8,822 bases of DNA from Aquirhabdus sp. (GTDB lineage: Bacteria; Pseudomonadota; Gammaproteobacteria; Pseudomonadales; Moraxellaceae): the NCBI GenBank assembly GCA_030151145.1, contig JASLEL010000358.1, positions 1-8,822 on the forward strand, given 5' to 3'. The notes under the pieces are model-generated. The model did no database searches. It had not been told where the DNA came from and saw nothing but the letters and a program-made list of their open reading frames with translations. The translations under genes were made by a program, and so were the position numbers. Below, piece after piece: positions 1 to 7,119 of the stretch (position 1 is its first letter; each line of letters begins with the position of its first letter).

Positions 1-131
1 TCTTGATCCTTATGCCACTGGGCAGCGTCTGGGGCTGCTGCTGGGCTTTTGTCGTCTATTTTTTTATTGTTGTCTTGCTGAATGCCATCCTCTATCTTAA
101 TAAAGGGGTGTTTAAGATAAGGTACGGACGA
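1..131. other. Left-edge stretch without a supportable gene
   Basis: No complete gene is visible here. On the plus strand one frame (2-100) ends in a TAA at 98-100 and could be the last 32 codons of a gene starting outside the window. Another plus frame encodes a hydrophobic stretch at about positions 15-95 that could be a membrane helix, but it stays open until 305, deep inside the convincing minus-strand gene, so I do not call it. The minus strand shows no start codon with a ribosome site. The DNA is more AT-rich than the neighbouring genes, as expected for an intergenic or gene-end region. Confidence 0.4.
93..119. repeat. Perfect 8-bp inverted repeat near the gene end
   Basis: TATCTTAA at 93-100 is the exact reverse complement of TTAAGATA at 112-119, with an 11-base spacer. 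It lies just past the stop codon of the minus-strand decarboxylase-like gene, and the left arm overlaps the TAA that closes one plus-strand frame. No T-run follows on either strand and the stem is AT-rich, so it is a weak terminator candidate at best. It could equally be a protein-binding palindrome. Confidence 0.35.
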
Positions 132-881
132 TCAGAGCACGCGACTCTGAAATTGCCGCAAGAGGAAAAGTGGACTCGTCACACGCGGCAGATGCAGCGG
201 TGGTATCCAGCCCCCCGCCAGATCCACCCGATGCAGACGCGCCTCCATGACTGCACCCAAGCCCATCTCATGCAGGGGATCATGGGCTGTCCCGGTAAAG
301 TGTAAGTCCATCTCGACTTGTCGGACTTCAATCGGCAGCTCGACCGGGGTAAAACGCACCTCGCGCGGCAGAGACAGCCCGATACTGCCCAAGACATTAC
401 GATGTGGCAGGCCGAGGATCGGCGGTGCATCCAGCAATACCTCACCCAGCGTGGCCTTCATCTCGATCAGCGTCTGCCCCCGGCGTGAGGCGCGCGTCTG
501 AATCACGTCACCATCCTGTCGCCAGTCGATCTCGCCCATTTTCTTGGGGTAGCCTAGCAGCTCGCGGCCCAAAATCATGGCGCGGTCATCATCCAGAATC
601 ATCCACGGACAGTAGATGCCATCGCCGCGCCATGTCTGGACGTGCACGAAGAGTCCCGCCTCATGATAGGCCCCGGTATAGACATTATCCGGAAAATACG
701 CGCAGAACAAATCAGCGCGATGCGGTTCGGAGAGTGTGATCCCACGGGGTAGAAAGCGCGCCATTTTTTGTGTATCGACCTCAACCACGGCGGTGAGGTA
801 ATGGGCATTGTGGTAGAGCTTGCCGCCTAAATTGGCAAGCCGCAAAGGGGTAGCCAGATCATCACGTAATTGTTTAAACAT
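132..881 (-). CDS. Acetoacetate decarboxylase-fold (ADC family) enzyme
   Basis: A 249-residue cytoplasmic protein, close to the usual 240-260 residues of the acetoacetate decarboxylase family, whose classical members decarboxylate beta-keto acids through a Schiff base on lysine. The family signature is clear: GRELLGYPKK at 105-114, with K113 and K114 matching the catalytic and pKa-shifting lysines, and YHEAGL at 72-77, where E74 matches the conserved glutamate. Compared from memory with the Clostridium acetobutylicum enzyme, the active-site Arg29 falls on A26 (HNAHY, 24-28) and Glu61 on F59, so a different reaction is possible, such as the aldolase-dehydratase chemistry known in this superfamily. 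The start is supported by AAGAGG about 6 bases upstream. It lies 9 bases after the SDR stop, so the two are very likely co-transcribed. Family confidence is high; the substrate is unknown. Confidence 0.88.
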   Translation of the reverse strand: MFKQLRDDLATPLRLANLGGKLYHNAHYLTAVVEVDTQKMARFLPRGITLSEPHRADLFCAYFPDNVYTGAYHEAGLFVHVQTWRGDGIYCPWMILDDDRAMILGRELLGYPKKMGEIDWRQDGDVIQTRASRRGQTLIEMKATLGEVLLDAPPILGLPHRNVLGSIGLSLPREVRFTPVELPIEVRQVEMDLHFTGTAHDPLHEMGLGAVMEARLHRVDLAGGWIPPLHLPRVTSPLFLLRQFQSRVL

Positions 882-890
882 GGTCGCCTC

Positions 891-1691
891 TTATGTCAGT
901 CGCGAAAAGATGTGTTTGAGCATGGGAAGCAATACCGCGCGCGGCGTATAGCGACCACCGAGCGTCTGTGCTTGTGCCAGCCACCCCGGAATCACGATGC
1001 GACGGTTGCGCTGCATACCGTCTACCGCCTCACGGGCCACCCGCTCGGCACTGACCCAGACCAGTGATCCGCCAATGCTGTCGATCTTGGTGACGCCCGC
1101 CACCTCGGTAAATCCCGTGCGGGTCGGGCCGGGGGCGAGCAAGGTACAGGTCACGCCCGTACCATGCAGCTCACTGTGCAGCGACTCAGCGAATGAGTTC
1201 GCAAAGGCTTTACTCGCCGCATAAGTGGCATTGGCAGGGGTAGGCTGATGACCCGAGGTCGATCCAACGATGAGGATGCTGCCGGACTTGCGCCGGATCA
1301 TGCCGGGCAGCAGCGCCAATGTCAGATCATGGACCGCCACCACATTCAGCTCGACCTCTTCGCGTTCCCGCGCAGGATCCAGCGTTGCCAGCGCACCAAA
1401 GGTCGCAAAGCCTGCGTTGTTGCAGAGAATGACGATCTCGCGGGTTGCCAGTGTCTCGGCCAATCTTTGACGGGCATCGCGATCAGCCAGATCACAGGGC
1501 AGTACCTCGACGGTGACGCCATAGGCGGTCGTCAGCTCAAGCGCCAGAGACTTAAGCTTGTCGGCACGACGTGCGATCAGGATCAGATGATGGCCGAGGG
1601 CAGCAAGCTCACGTGCCAGTGCCTCGCCTATGCCAGAAGAAGCACCAGTAATAACGGCGCGGGAAGTCGGTGTAGGGACAGGAAAACTCAT
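891..1691 (-). CDS. Classical short-chain dehydrogenase/reductase, NADP-type
   Basis: A 266-residue Rossmann-fold oxidoreductase with the full classical SDR set: TGASSGIG cofactor loop at 15-22, NNAG at 91-94, N116, S144, and Y157-x3-K161 with the standard 13-residue Ser-Tyr spacing. Two arginines at the end of the second strand (R41, R42) point to NADP(H) rather than NAD(H). The substrate-side loop starts at APGPTRTGF (186-194). No signal peptide or membrane segment is seen. It is the first gene of a two-gene minus-strand unit with the decarboxylase-fold enzyme and is divergent from the AraC regulator, a layout in which the regulator often controls the neighbour. A plausible role is interconversion of a hydroxy and a keto group on the substrate or product of the next enzyme; that is inference. 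The start ATG has only a weak ribosome site (GATGAG about 10 bases upstream). Confidence 0.9.
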   Translation of the reverse strand: MSFPVPTPTSRAVITGASSGIGEALARELAALGHHLILIARRADKLKSLALELTTAYGVTVEVLPCDLADRDARQRLAETLATREIVILCNNAGFATFGALATLDPAREREEVELNVVAVHDLTLALLPGMIRRKSGSILIVGSTSGHQPTPANATYAASKAFANSFAESLHSELHGTGVTCTLLAPGPTRTGFTEVAGVTKIDSIGGSLVWVSAERVAREAVDGMQRNRRIVIPGWLAQAQTLGGRYTPRAVLLPMLKHIFSRLT

Positions 1692-1805
1692 AACGCAGAC
1701 TCATCAGAAGGATGGTCCACACAGTATCGACGTTCATAGACTTGTGCGTGAGCGGCGATCATGCCATCATGGTTATCATTTTAGGCCATAGCATCCTGTG
1801 CTGAT
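1692..1805. promoter_or_regulatory. Divergent promoter region with three phased ATCAT repeats
   Basis: This 114-base spacer must carry the start signals for both the minus-strand SDR operon and the plus-strand AraC gene. ATCAT occurs three times at 1758, 1766 and 1775, a spacing of 8 and 9 bases, and the middle copy lies in a palindrome, CCATCATGG (1764-1772). I find no convincing -35/-10 pair in either direction, which fits activator-dependent promoters. Binding by the adjacent AraC protein is an inference from position only. Confidence 0.4.
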
Positions 1806-2858
1806 ATGAAAGACATCTACGGTCTATCCCAAGCCTCCATCCCGGTATCCTATGTACAGATCCTGCTGGAGATTGCGGAGGATCGCGGCATCGCACCTGC
1901 GCGACTCATGGCCCAGAGTAAGTTCCCCATCAGCGTTCTGACCGTCGCAGATGGCCGCGTGACGCCGCGCCAATGGTCGCGTCTGGTGCTCGATGCCATG
2001 CGGTTGACCGATGATGAGGGACTGGGCTGCGAGTACGGCCTGCGCTTAAGACCGACTGCACACGGCGTGCTGGGCTTTGCGCTGATGAGCTGCGCCACGC
2101 TAGGGCAGGCACTTGCACTAGCAGAGACCTTTTCGACCATGCGCCTGCGCGACTATCGTGCGACGCTGACCAGCCACGGCGATCAGACCATCATCACCCT
2201 GATCCAGACCCATCCGATCGCAGCCAGTGGTGAGCATTTACTGCTGCTACGACGTTTTTTTCATGAATGCCTGCTGTTTGGCATGACACAGGCCGGACGC
2301 GCTCTGACCGGTGCGGATTCAGCCGACATCGAAGTCTGGGTGGACTGGTCCGAGCCTGCGTACCATGCCCGCTACCGCGACCGGCTGCCTGCCATGCACT
2401 TTGATCATGTGGCCTGTGAAGTGCGTTTTCCGACCTCCGCCCTGGAGTTGCCCTTACTGATGGCCGATCCGATGGCGTTTCAGCAAGCACTGGCCCAGTG
2501 TGAACAGGAGCGTATCCGCTATGCCGAGACCATTGACGATCTGATTGGCAGGGTCAAAGCCGAATTAAGACTCTCTCCGCAGCGCGGGTATCCCGATCTG
2601 GGTGCGATTGCCGCGTGCCTGTATATGTCAGAACGCACGCTCAAGCGACGCCTGCACAGCCTTGGTACCAGCTATCTGGAGATCCTCGATCACGTCAGAC
2701 TGCAGGAAGCTCAAAAGCAGCTCGCTACCACCGAGCTCGACATACAGGCCATCGCCGAATATCTGGGCTATGTCGCACCTGCTAATTTCACCCGTGCATT
2801 TAAACGCTGGACGGGTGAGACACCGAGTGCCTATCGGGCGCGTCAGACTGCCCCTTAG
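1806..2858 (+). CDS. AraC-family transcriptional regulator with arabinose-bd-like N domain
   Basis: A 350-residue DNA-binding regulator. The C-terminal AraC/XylS domain (about 264-345) has two helix-turn-helices: the first around 266-286 (IAACLYMSERTLKRRL) and the second around 312-335, with the family hallmark GYVAPANFTRAFKRWTGETP at 321-340. The N-terminal two thirds match the layout of the arabinose-binding-like sensing domain found in OruR- and VirS-type regulators of about 340 residues. The ATG at 1806 is the only reasonable start, because an in-frame TAG lies at 1782 and no other start codon intervenes; the ribosome site is weak. It sits between the minus SDR/decarboxylase-fold pair and the TetR-led operon and is placed to control either or both. 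The effector is probably a pathway lipid or ketone, which is inferred. No terminator is evident after its stop. Confidence 0.9.
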   Translation: MKDIYGLSQASIPVSYVQILLEIAEDRGIAPARLMAQSKFPISVLTVADGRVTPRQWSRLVLDAMRLTDDEGLGCEYGLRLRPTAHGVLGFALMSCATLGQALALAETFSTMRLRDYRATLTSHGDQTIITLIQTHPIAASGEHLLLLRRFFHECLLFGMTQAGRALTGADSADIEVWVDWSEPAYHARYRDRLPAMHFDHVACEVRFPTSALELPLLMADPMAFQQALAQCEQERIRYAETIDDLIGRVKAELRLSPQRGYPDLGAIAACLYMSERTLKRRLHSLGTSYLEILDHVRLQEAQKQLATTELDIQAIAEYLGYVAPANFTRAFKRWTGETPSAYRARQTAP

Positions 2859-2923
2859 TCGTTCCGCTGTTGCCATACCCGGATCTGACCGCGCCATTTA
2901 TTCACCAAAACCACTCATCCACC

Positions 2924-2978
2924 TGTCAAAATTTGTGCTTTTTGGTTATTGACAATACTCCATGTCAAAGTTTACATT
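2924..2978 (+). promoter_or_regulatory. Promoter and operator of the TetR-led operon
   Basis: A good sigma70-like promoter is visible: TTGACA (2949-2954) followed after 18 bases by TACATT (2973-2978). The -35 box is also the left arm of an inverted repeat, TTGACA-N8-TGTCAA (2949-2968), so a repressor bound there would block RNA polymerase. In addition, TGTCAAAATTT (2924-2934) and TGTCAAAGTTT (2963-2973) form a direct repeat with one mismatch, 39 bases apart. The palindrome suits autoregulation by the TetR protein encoded next. The direct repeat resembles the tandem sites used by AraC-family activators, so the upstream regulator may bind as well. Confidence 0.6.
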
Positions 2979-3008
2979 GAGCCCAGCTTAATTTAAACAC
3001 TGTTCAAT

Positions 3009-3722
3009 ATGGCTGAAATTCTGGAAACCCGCTGGGGCGACAAGACCAGTCGCCGGATCGACATCCTCAACGCCGCACGCATGCAGCTTGAGACGGTCGG
3101 CTATACGGGATTAAACATCCGTAGCGTAGCCCAAGCCGCTGGCATCAGCCCCGGCCTCGTCTACAGCTATTTCGCCAATAAAGAAGAGCTGTTTGCCACG
3201 CTTTACGCCGAGCGGCTGGCGGCATTTAAAGTCGAAGCCGAGCTCCTCTGTCAGCAGGTGCAGACCACCGATGCGCTGTTGGTCGCACTGCTGCGTGCTT
3301 ATCTGCCGGTCTACCAGACCTATGGCCGTGACTACAATCTCTTTAGCCTCCTGCGCAAGCCCGATCAGTTCTCGCTCGAGATCCGCGAAGGACTGACCCA
3401 GACGGCCATCGCCCTCATGAGTATGCTGTATACCCATACACAGACGCTTGCCGCCGCTGAGGGCATCGTCCTTGCAGATTTGCCGCAGCCCGCCTTGGTG
3501 CTGCCGAGCTTCTGGATCATCTTAAACGGTCTAGCCAATCACTACGCCGGTGACCGTCAGCATGTCTACGGTCATGATCAGGACAGCATGGCAGGCTTTA
3601 TTGCCCAGACGTTCTGGCTGGGGCTCAAAAGTCTTGCAGCGACCACGGCCATACAAGCGGGTACTCAACCACCTGCAACGACACCCGATCCAGCATCACC
3701 AAACACCAAACCCACGCTGTAA
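3009..3722 (+). CDS. TetR/AcrR-family transcriptional regulator
   Basis: A 237-residue regulator, slightly longer than the typical 190-220. The N-terminal DNA-binding domain occupies about 16-62, with the recognition segment IRSVAQAAGISPGLVYSYF (37-55) followed by NKEELF, a near-textbook TetR signature. The rest is helical ligand-binding and dimerisation domain, ending in a Pro/Thr-rich, probably disordered tail (219-237). Such proteins usually repress their own operon until a small ligand binds. Here the gene is first in an operon with an SDR, a monooxygenase and a hydrolase, and an inverted repeat overlaps the -35 box upstream, so autorepression relieved by a pathway compound is likely (inference). 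No good ribosome site precedes the ATG, which lies only about 25-30 bases after the predicted transcription start. Confidence 0.9.
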   Translation: MAEILETRWGDKTSRRIDILNAARMQLETVGYTGLNIRSVAQAAGISPGLVYSYFANKEELFATLYAERLAAFKVEAELLCQQVQTTDALLVALLRAYLPVYQTYGRDYNLFSLLRKPDQFSLEIREGLTQTAIALMSMLYTHTQTLAAAEGIVLADLPQPALVLPSFWIILNGLANHYAGDRQHVYGHDQDSMAGFIAQTFWLGLKSLAATTAIQAGTQPPATTPDPASPNTKPTL

Positions 3723-3724
3723 AT

Positions 3725-3731
3725 GGAGGAG
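3725..3731 (+). promoter_or_regulatory. Strong ribosome site that fixes the SDR start
   Basis: GGAGGAG lies 6 bases before the ATG at 3738. An in-frame ATG at 3723 overlaps this site and has no ribosome site of its own, so the longer reading starting there (five extra residues) is very likely wrong. Confidence 0.8.
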
Positions 3732-3737
3732 CGCGTT

Positions 3738-4622
3738 ATGACATCTCAAATATCCCTGCAAGGTCGCGTCGTCGCCATCAGTGGCGGCGGGCGCGGTATT
3801 GGTCTTGCGACCGCACAAGCCTTTACCAAAGCCGGTGCGCGCGTCGCCATCGGCGATATTGATACGGCACTTGCCCAGCAGGCCGCACAAAAACTCGGCG
3901 GCTACGGCGGCTATCTAGATGTACGTGATCCGTTGGCTTTTATCGACTTTATCCATGCCGCGGAGGAAGCGCTGGGACCCGTCGATATCTTGGTCAATAA
4001 TGCCGGCATCATGCCGATGGGTGCTTTTCTTGAAGAAACCCAAGCCATCAGCGATGCCCAGATCGACATCAATCTGCGCGGCGTGATCCATGGCATGAAG
4101 GCCGTACTGCCCGGTATGCAGGTGCGCGGGCGCGGCCATATCGTCAATGTCGCCTCACTGGCAGGTAAATTTCCCATACCCGGTGCCAGTGTCTACTGCG
4201 CGACCAAATACGCCGTGGTCGGCCTGACCGCCGCCATGCGACAGGAGCTGCGCGATACGCCCATCGGGATCTCGGTGGTCATGCCCTCAAAGGTACGTAC
4301 CGAACTGTCCTCCGGCACGGGTGACGATGTCCCAATCCCGACCGTCGATCCCGCAGATGTCGCCGACGCCATCCTCGCTGCTGTGCAGGACAATCTGCCC
4401 GAGGTCGCCGTACCGCGCTATATGACGACTGCACCTGCCGCCTATGGACTGGTGCCGCACTGGCTGGACATGCGTCTGCGCCGCCTGGTCAAGGACAACC
4501 GTATCCTCACGGCACTGGACCGCAAAGCCCGCCAAAACTACGAAAACCGCATCAATCAACTGGCTAAAGACACCCCCAAATCCGCCACCCCCAGCCGTTC
4601 AGCGAGAGCCGTAAAACCATGA
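3738..4622 (+). CDS. Short-chain dehydrogenase/reductase, NAD-type
   Basis: A 294-residue classical SDR (numbering from the ATG at 3738). Motifs in order: SGGGRGIG at 15-22, D40 at the end of strand two (favouring NAD), D61, NNAG at 87-90, N112, S140 and Y153-x3-K157. The usual PG after the sixth strand is MPSKVRTEL here (182-190), with serine in place of glycine. A basic C-terminal extension of about 50 residues (240-294) follows the fold, making it longer than the usual 250; its role is unknown. It lies 15 bases after the TetR stop and overlaps the monooxygenase start by four bases (ATGA, 4619-4622), implying translational coupling. The expected role is oxidation of a secondary alcohol to the ketone used by the monooxygenase; the family and cofactor are seen, the substrate is inferred. 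Confidence 0.9.
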   Translation: MTSQISLQGRVVAISGGGRGIGLATAQAFTKAGARVAIGDIDTALAQQAAQKLGGYGGYLDVRDPLAFIDFIHAAEEALGPVDILVNNAGIMPMGAFLEETQAISDAQIDINLRGVIHGMKAVLPGMQVRGRGHIVNVASLAGKFPIPGASVYCATKYAVVGLTAAMRQELRDTPIGISVVMPSKVRTELSSGTGDDVPIPTVDPADVADAILAAVQDNLPEVAVPRYMTTAPAAYGLVPHWLDMRLRRLVKDNRILTALDRKARQNYENRINQLAKDTPKSATPSRSARAVKP

Positions 4623-6142
4623 ATGCCAAAGCGCCTATTCAAAACCAACCGATTGCCACTTTTGACGTCGCCGTACTCGGTGCCGGCTTTGCCGGGATCG
4701 GCGCTGCCATCAAGCTGCTTGAGGCTGGATTCACCAACTTTGCCGTGTTTGAAAAAGCCACCGAGGTCGGCGGGGTCTGGCGCGAGAACACCTATCCGGG
4801 CTGTGCCTGCGATGTGCCGTCTTCGCTGTATTCGTATTCTTTTGCGCCCAATCCGCACTGGAGTCGTGTCTTTGCGCGTCAGGCCGAGATCAAGACCTAT
4901 CTTGAGCGGACCGCCATCAACTTTGGCGTCATGCCCTATATCCGTTTTGGGCACGAGATGCACGAGGCGGTCTGGGACGATGCCGCCAAGCATTGGGTGA
5001 TCCACACCTCCAAAGGTATTTTTCATGCCCGCTTTACCATCATGGCCGGTGGCCCAATGCATGAGCCGGTCTATCCCAAGATCAAAGGCCTCAAGGAATT
5101 TAAAGGCACGCTGTTTCACTCGGCACGCTGGAATCACGACATCAACCTGACGGGCAAACGCGTCGCCGTGATCGGCGCGGGGGCTTCGGCGATTCAGTTT
5201 GTCCCTGAGATCCAGCCCAAGGTCGCCAAGCTGACCCTGATCCAGCGCACCCCGCAGTGGGTCTTGCCCAAGATGGACCCCAGCCTGCCTCGGCCTGCAC
5301 AAATCCTCTTTGACCGTCTGCCAGTGGCGCTCAAGCTGCTGCGTGGCGGTGTCTATGGCGTGTTTGAGTCGCTCAACAGCAGCGCACATCACCCGGTCCT
5401 GATCAGCAAACTGGAACGCATCGCCCGCTGGAATATCAACCACAGTATCAAAGATAAAACCCTGCGCAAGAAGCTCACACCCGACTTCACCCTAGGCTGC
5501 AAGCGTATCCTGCAGTCCAACAACTGGTATCCGGCACTGGCGCAAGCGAATGTCGAGGTCCTGCGCACGGGCGTGCAGGAAATTCGCGGCAATACCATCA
5601 TCACCGCAGACGGCAGCCAGCATGAGGTGGATGTCATTATTCTGGGTACTGGCTTTGAGATCAGCAATCCGCCAATTGCGCGTCAGATTCGCGGCGTCAC
5701 GGGGCAGACCATGGACGAGGTCTGGCAGGGCAGTCCGATCGGCTACTTGGGCACCATGACGGCAGGCTGTCCAAACGGCTTTATCATGTTTGGTCCCAAT
5801 ATCGCCGTCAGTTCCTCGGCGATCATCATCATTGAAGCGCAGCTTGCCTTCATCATGGATGCGCTCAAGAAAGCCCGCCGCGACAATATCATGACCCTAG
5901 AGGTCGATCCCCAGCGGCAGGCACAATACAACGCCGAGATCCAGAAAGCCCTCGCGGGTACCGTGTGGAATACGGGCGGCTGTAAAAGCTACTTCATCGA
6001 TGTCAATGGTCGCAACAGCACACTGTGGCCGTGGACCACCTTTGAGATGCGCCGTCGCCTCGCCACCTGTGAGCTGAAGGACTTCATCATCAATCGCGAT
6101 ATCTCGCCTGAAAACGCCAAGACGCTGGGAGTGGTGGCATGA
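4619..6142 (+). CDS. Flavin-containing Baeyer-Villiger-type monooxygenase
   Basis: A 507-residue cytoplasmic flavoprotein of the class B monooxygenase family, which uses FAD, NADPH and O2 to insert oxygen next to a carbonyl, turning ketones into esters or lactones. Two dinucleotide-binding motifs are present: GAGFAG (21-26) for FAD and GAGASA (186-191) for NADPH. Between them is the Baeyer-Villiger fingerprint, F161-x-G163-x3-H167-x3-W171, ending in N172 where Pro or Asp is usual. TYPGCACDVPSSLYS (58-72) and ILGTGFE (341-347) are further family hallmarks. Length is normal for one-domain members (about 480-540). The start is coupled to the SDR stop, and its own stop overlaps the hydrolase start (ATGA, 6139-6142). 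Neighbours support a true ketone oxygenase rather than an N- or S-oxidising relative, though sequence alone cannot exclude the latter. Confidence 0.93.
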   Translation: MNAKAPIQNQPIATFDVAVLGAGFAGIGAAIKLLEAGFTNFAVFEKATEVGGVWRENTYPGCACDVPSSLYSYSFAPNPHWSRVFARQAEIKTYLERTAINFGVMPYIRFGHEMHEAVWDDAAKHWVIHTSKGIFHARFTIMAGGPMHEPVYPKIKGLKEFKGTLFHSARWNHDINLTGKRVAVIGAGASAIQFVPEIQPKVAKLTLIQRTPQWVLPKMDPSLPRPAQILFDRLPVALKLLRGGVYGVFESLNSSAHHPVLISKLERIARWNINHSIKDKTLRKKLTPDFTLGCKRILQSNNWYPALAQANVEVLRTGVQEIRGNTIITADGSQHEVDVIILGTGFEISNPPIARQIRGVTGQTMDEVWQGSPIGYLGTMTAGCPNGFIMFGPNIAVSSSAIIIIEAQLAFIMDALKKARRDNIMTLEVDPQRQAQYNAEIQKALAGTVWNTGGCKSYFIDVNGRNSTLWPWTTFEMRRRLATCELKDFIINRDISPENAKTLGVVA

Positions 6143-7110
6143 CCGTACAGCAGACGCATCTGGCACAAGCGACCACACAGCATATCGCGGTAGATGCCAC
6201 CTTGGCGCAAGCCCTGAATGCCGCCTTGGTCAAAAGCGCATTGCGATCCAGTTTTAAACTTGCCTGTCGCCTACCCGTCCCTTTGACCGCGGCCCGTCGG
6301 GGGCTGGAGCTGGGCTCGCGGCTGTTTATCCCGCGTGCAGGCGTTGCGTTTCAGCCCGTGACTCTGGGCGGTGTGGCCGCCGAAATCCTCTACCCCAAAG
6401 GCCAGTCGCCATCGGCCACCACAGGGCAGGTCGTGCTGCATCTGCATGGTGGGGCGTTCTTTGCCGGATCATCACGCAGTCATCGGGCCATGGGCAGCGA
6501 GTTTGTGGCGCGCTCAGGGGCCGTCGTCTATATGCTCGACTATCGGCGTGCGCCTGAGCATGTCTATCCGGCAGCGCTGGATGATGCGCGTAAAGCCTAT
6601 CAGGCGTTGCTTGCCATGGGCTATCGTCCTGATCAGATCGTGCTGGGTGGGGATTCGGGCGGATGCGCGCTGATCCTGGCGCTGTGTATTGCCTTGCGTG
6701 ATGAAGGTGTGTCGCTCCCCGCTGGGATGGTCATGATCTCGCCTTATGTCGATCTGACTCTGACTGCGCCGTCAGTGGGCGCCAATCGCACACAAGACCC
6801 CATGATCGCCATGCTGGCACTGGCACGCGGTGGTGACAGCTACCGGGGCAATATCCCGGCAACCGACCCGCGTGTCTCACCGCTCTTTGCCAGTTTGCAG
6901 GGTCTGCCGCCGATGCTGATCCAAGTGGGCAGCACCGAGATCCTGCTCGACGATGCCACACGGCTTGCGGCACGCGCGCAGTCTGCCGGCGTCGCAGCCG
7001 AATGCCAGATCTATGACGGCATGTGGCATAACTTCCAGATGTTTAATCTGCTGATCAAGGCCGCAGATCAGGCGCTGGATGAGATCGCCGCATTTATCCG
7101 TCGCCTATGA
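6139..7110 (+). CDS. HSL-family (family IV) alpha/beta hydrolase, esterase
   Basis: A 323-residue serine hydrolase of the hormone-sensitive-lipase family. The oxyanion motif HGGAFF is at 103-108, the nucleophile elbow GDSGG at 171-175 (S173), and the catalytic histidine is most likely H297 in MWHNF. The acid, usually the first Asp of a DxLxD-like segment, falls on E267 in GSTEILLDD (264-272), so Glu267 or a nearby Asp may serve. An N-terminal cap of about 80 residues precedes the core, as in this family; no signal peptide is seen, so it should act in the cytoplasm. As the last gene of the operon, coupled to the monooxygenase by a 4-base overlap, it is well placed to cleave the ester or lactone that enzyme makes. 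The gene content resembles the mycobacterial mymA-lipR pairing. Confidence 0.92.
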   Translation: MTVQQTHLAQATTQHIAVDATLAQALNAALVKSALRSSFKLACRLPVPLTAARRGLELGSRLFIPRAGVAFQPVTLGGVAAEILYPKGQSPSATTGQVVLHLHGGAFFAGSSRSHRAMGSEFVARSGAVVYMLDYRRAPEHVYPAALDDARKAYQALLAMGYRPDQIVLGGDSGGCALILALCIALRDEGVSLPAGMVMISPYVDLTLTAPSVGANRTQDPMIAMLALARGGDSYRGNIPATDPRVSPLFASLQGLPPMLIQVGSTEILLDDATRLAARAQSAGVAAECQIYDGMWHNFQMFNLLIKAADQALDEIAAFIRRL

Positions 7111-7119
7111 CGTATCGTG

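Noticed and set aside
3..305. Plus-strand open frame with a hydrophobic N-terminal part
   Set aside because: It overlaps about 170 bases of the well-supported decarboxylase-fold gene, and its second half has no plausible protein character.
1248..1739. Plus-strand 163-codon frame opposite the minus SDR
   Set aside because: It is antisense to the SDR gene that carries the full catalytic motif set; nothing in its own translation is recognisable.
2991..3022. Short inverted repeat TTCA-N7-TGAA around the TetR start
   Set aside because: The arms are only 4 bases and partly within coding sequence; chance is the simpler explanation.
4556..5443. Long minus-strand open frame opposite the monooxygenase
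   Set aside because: It lies fully antisense to a gene with clear motifs, has no recognisable domain or ribosome site, and is typical of shadow frames in GC-rich coding DNA.
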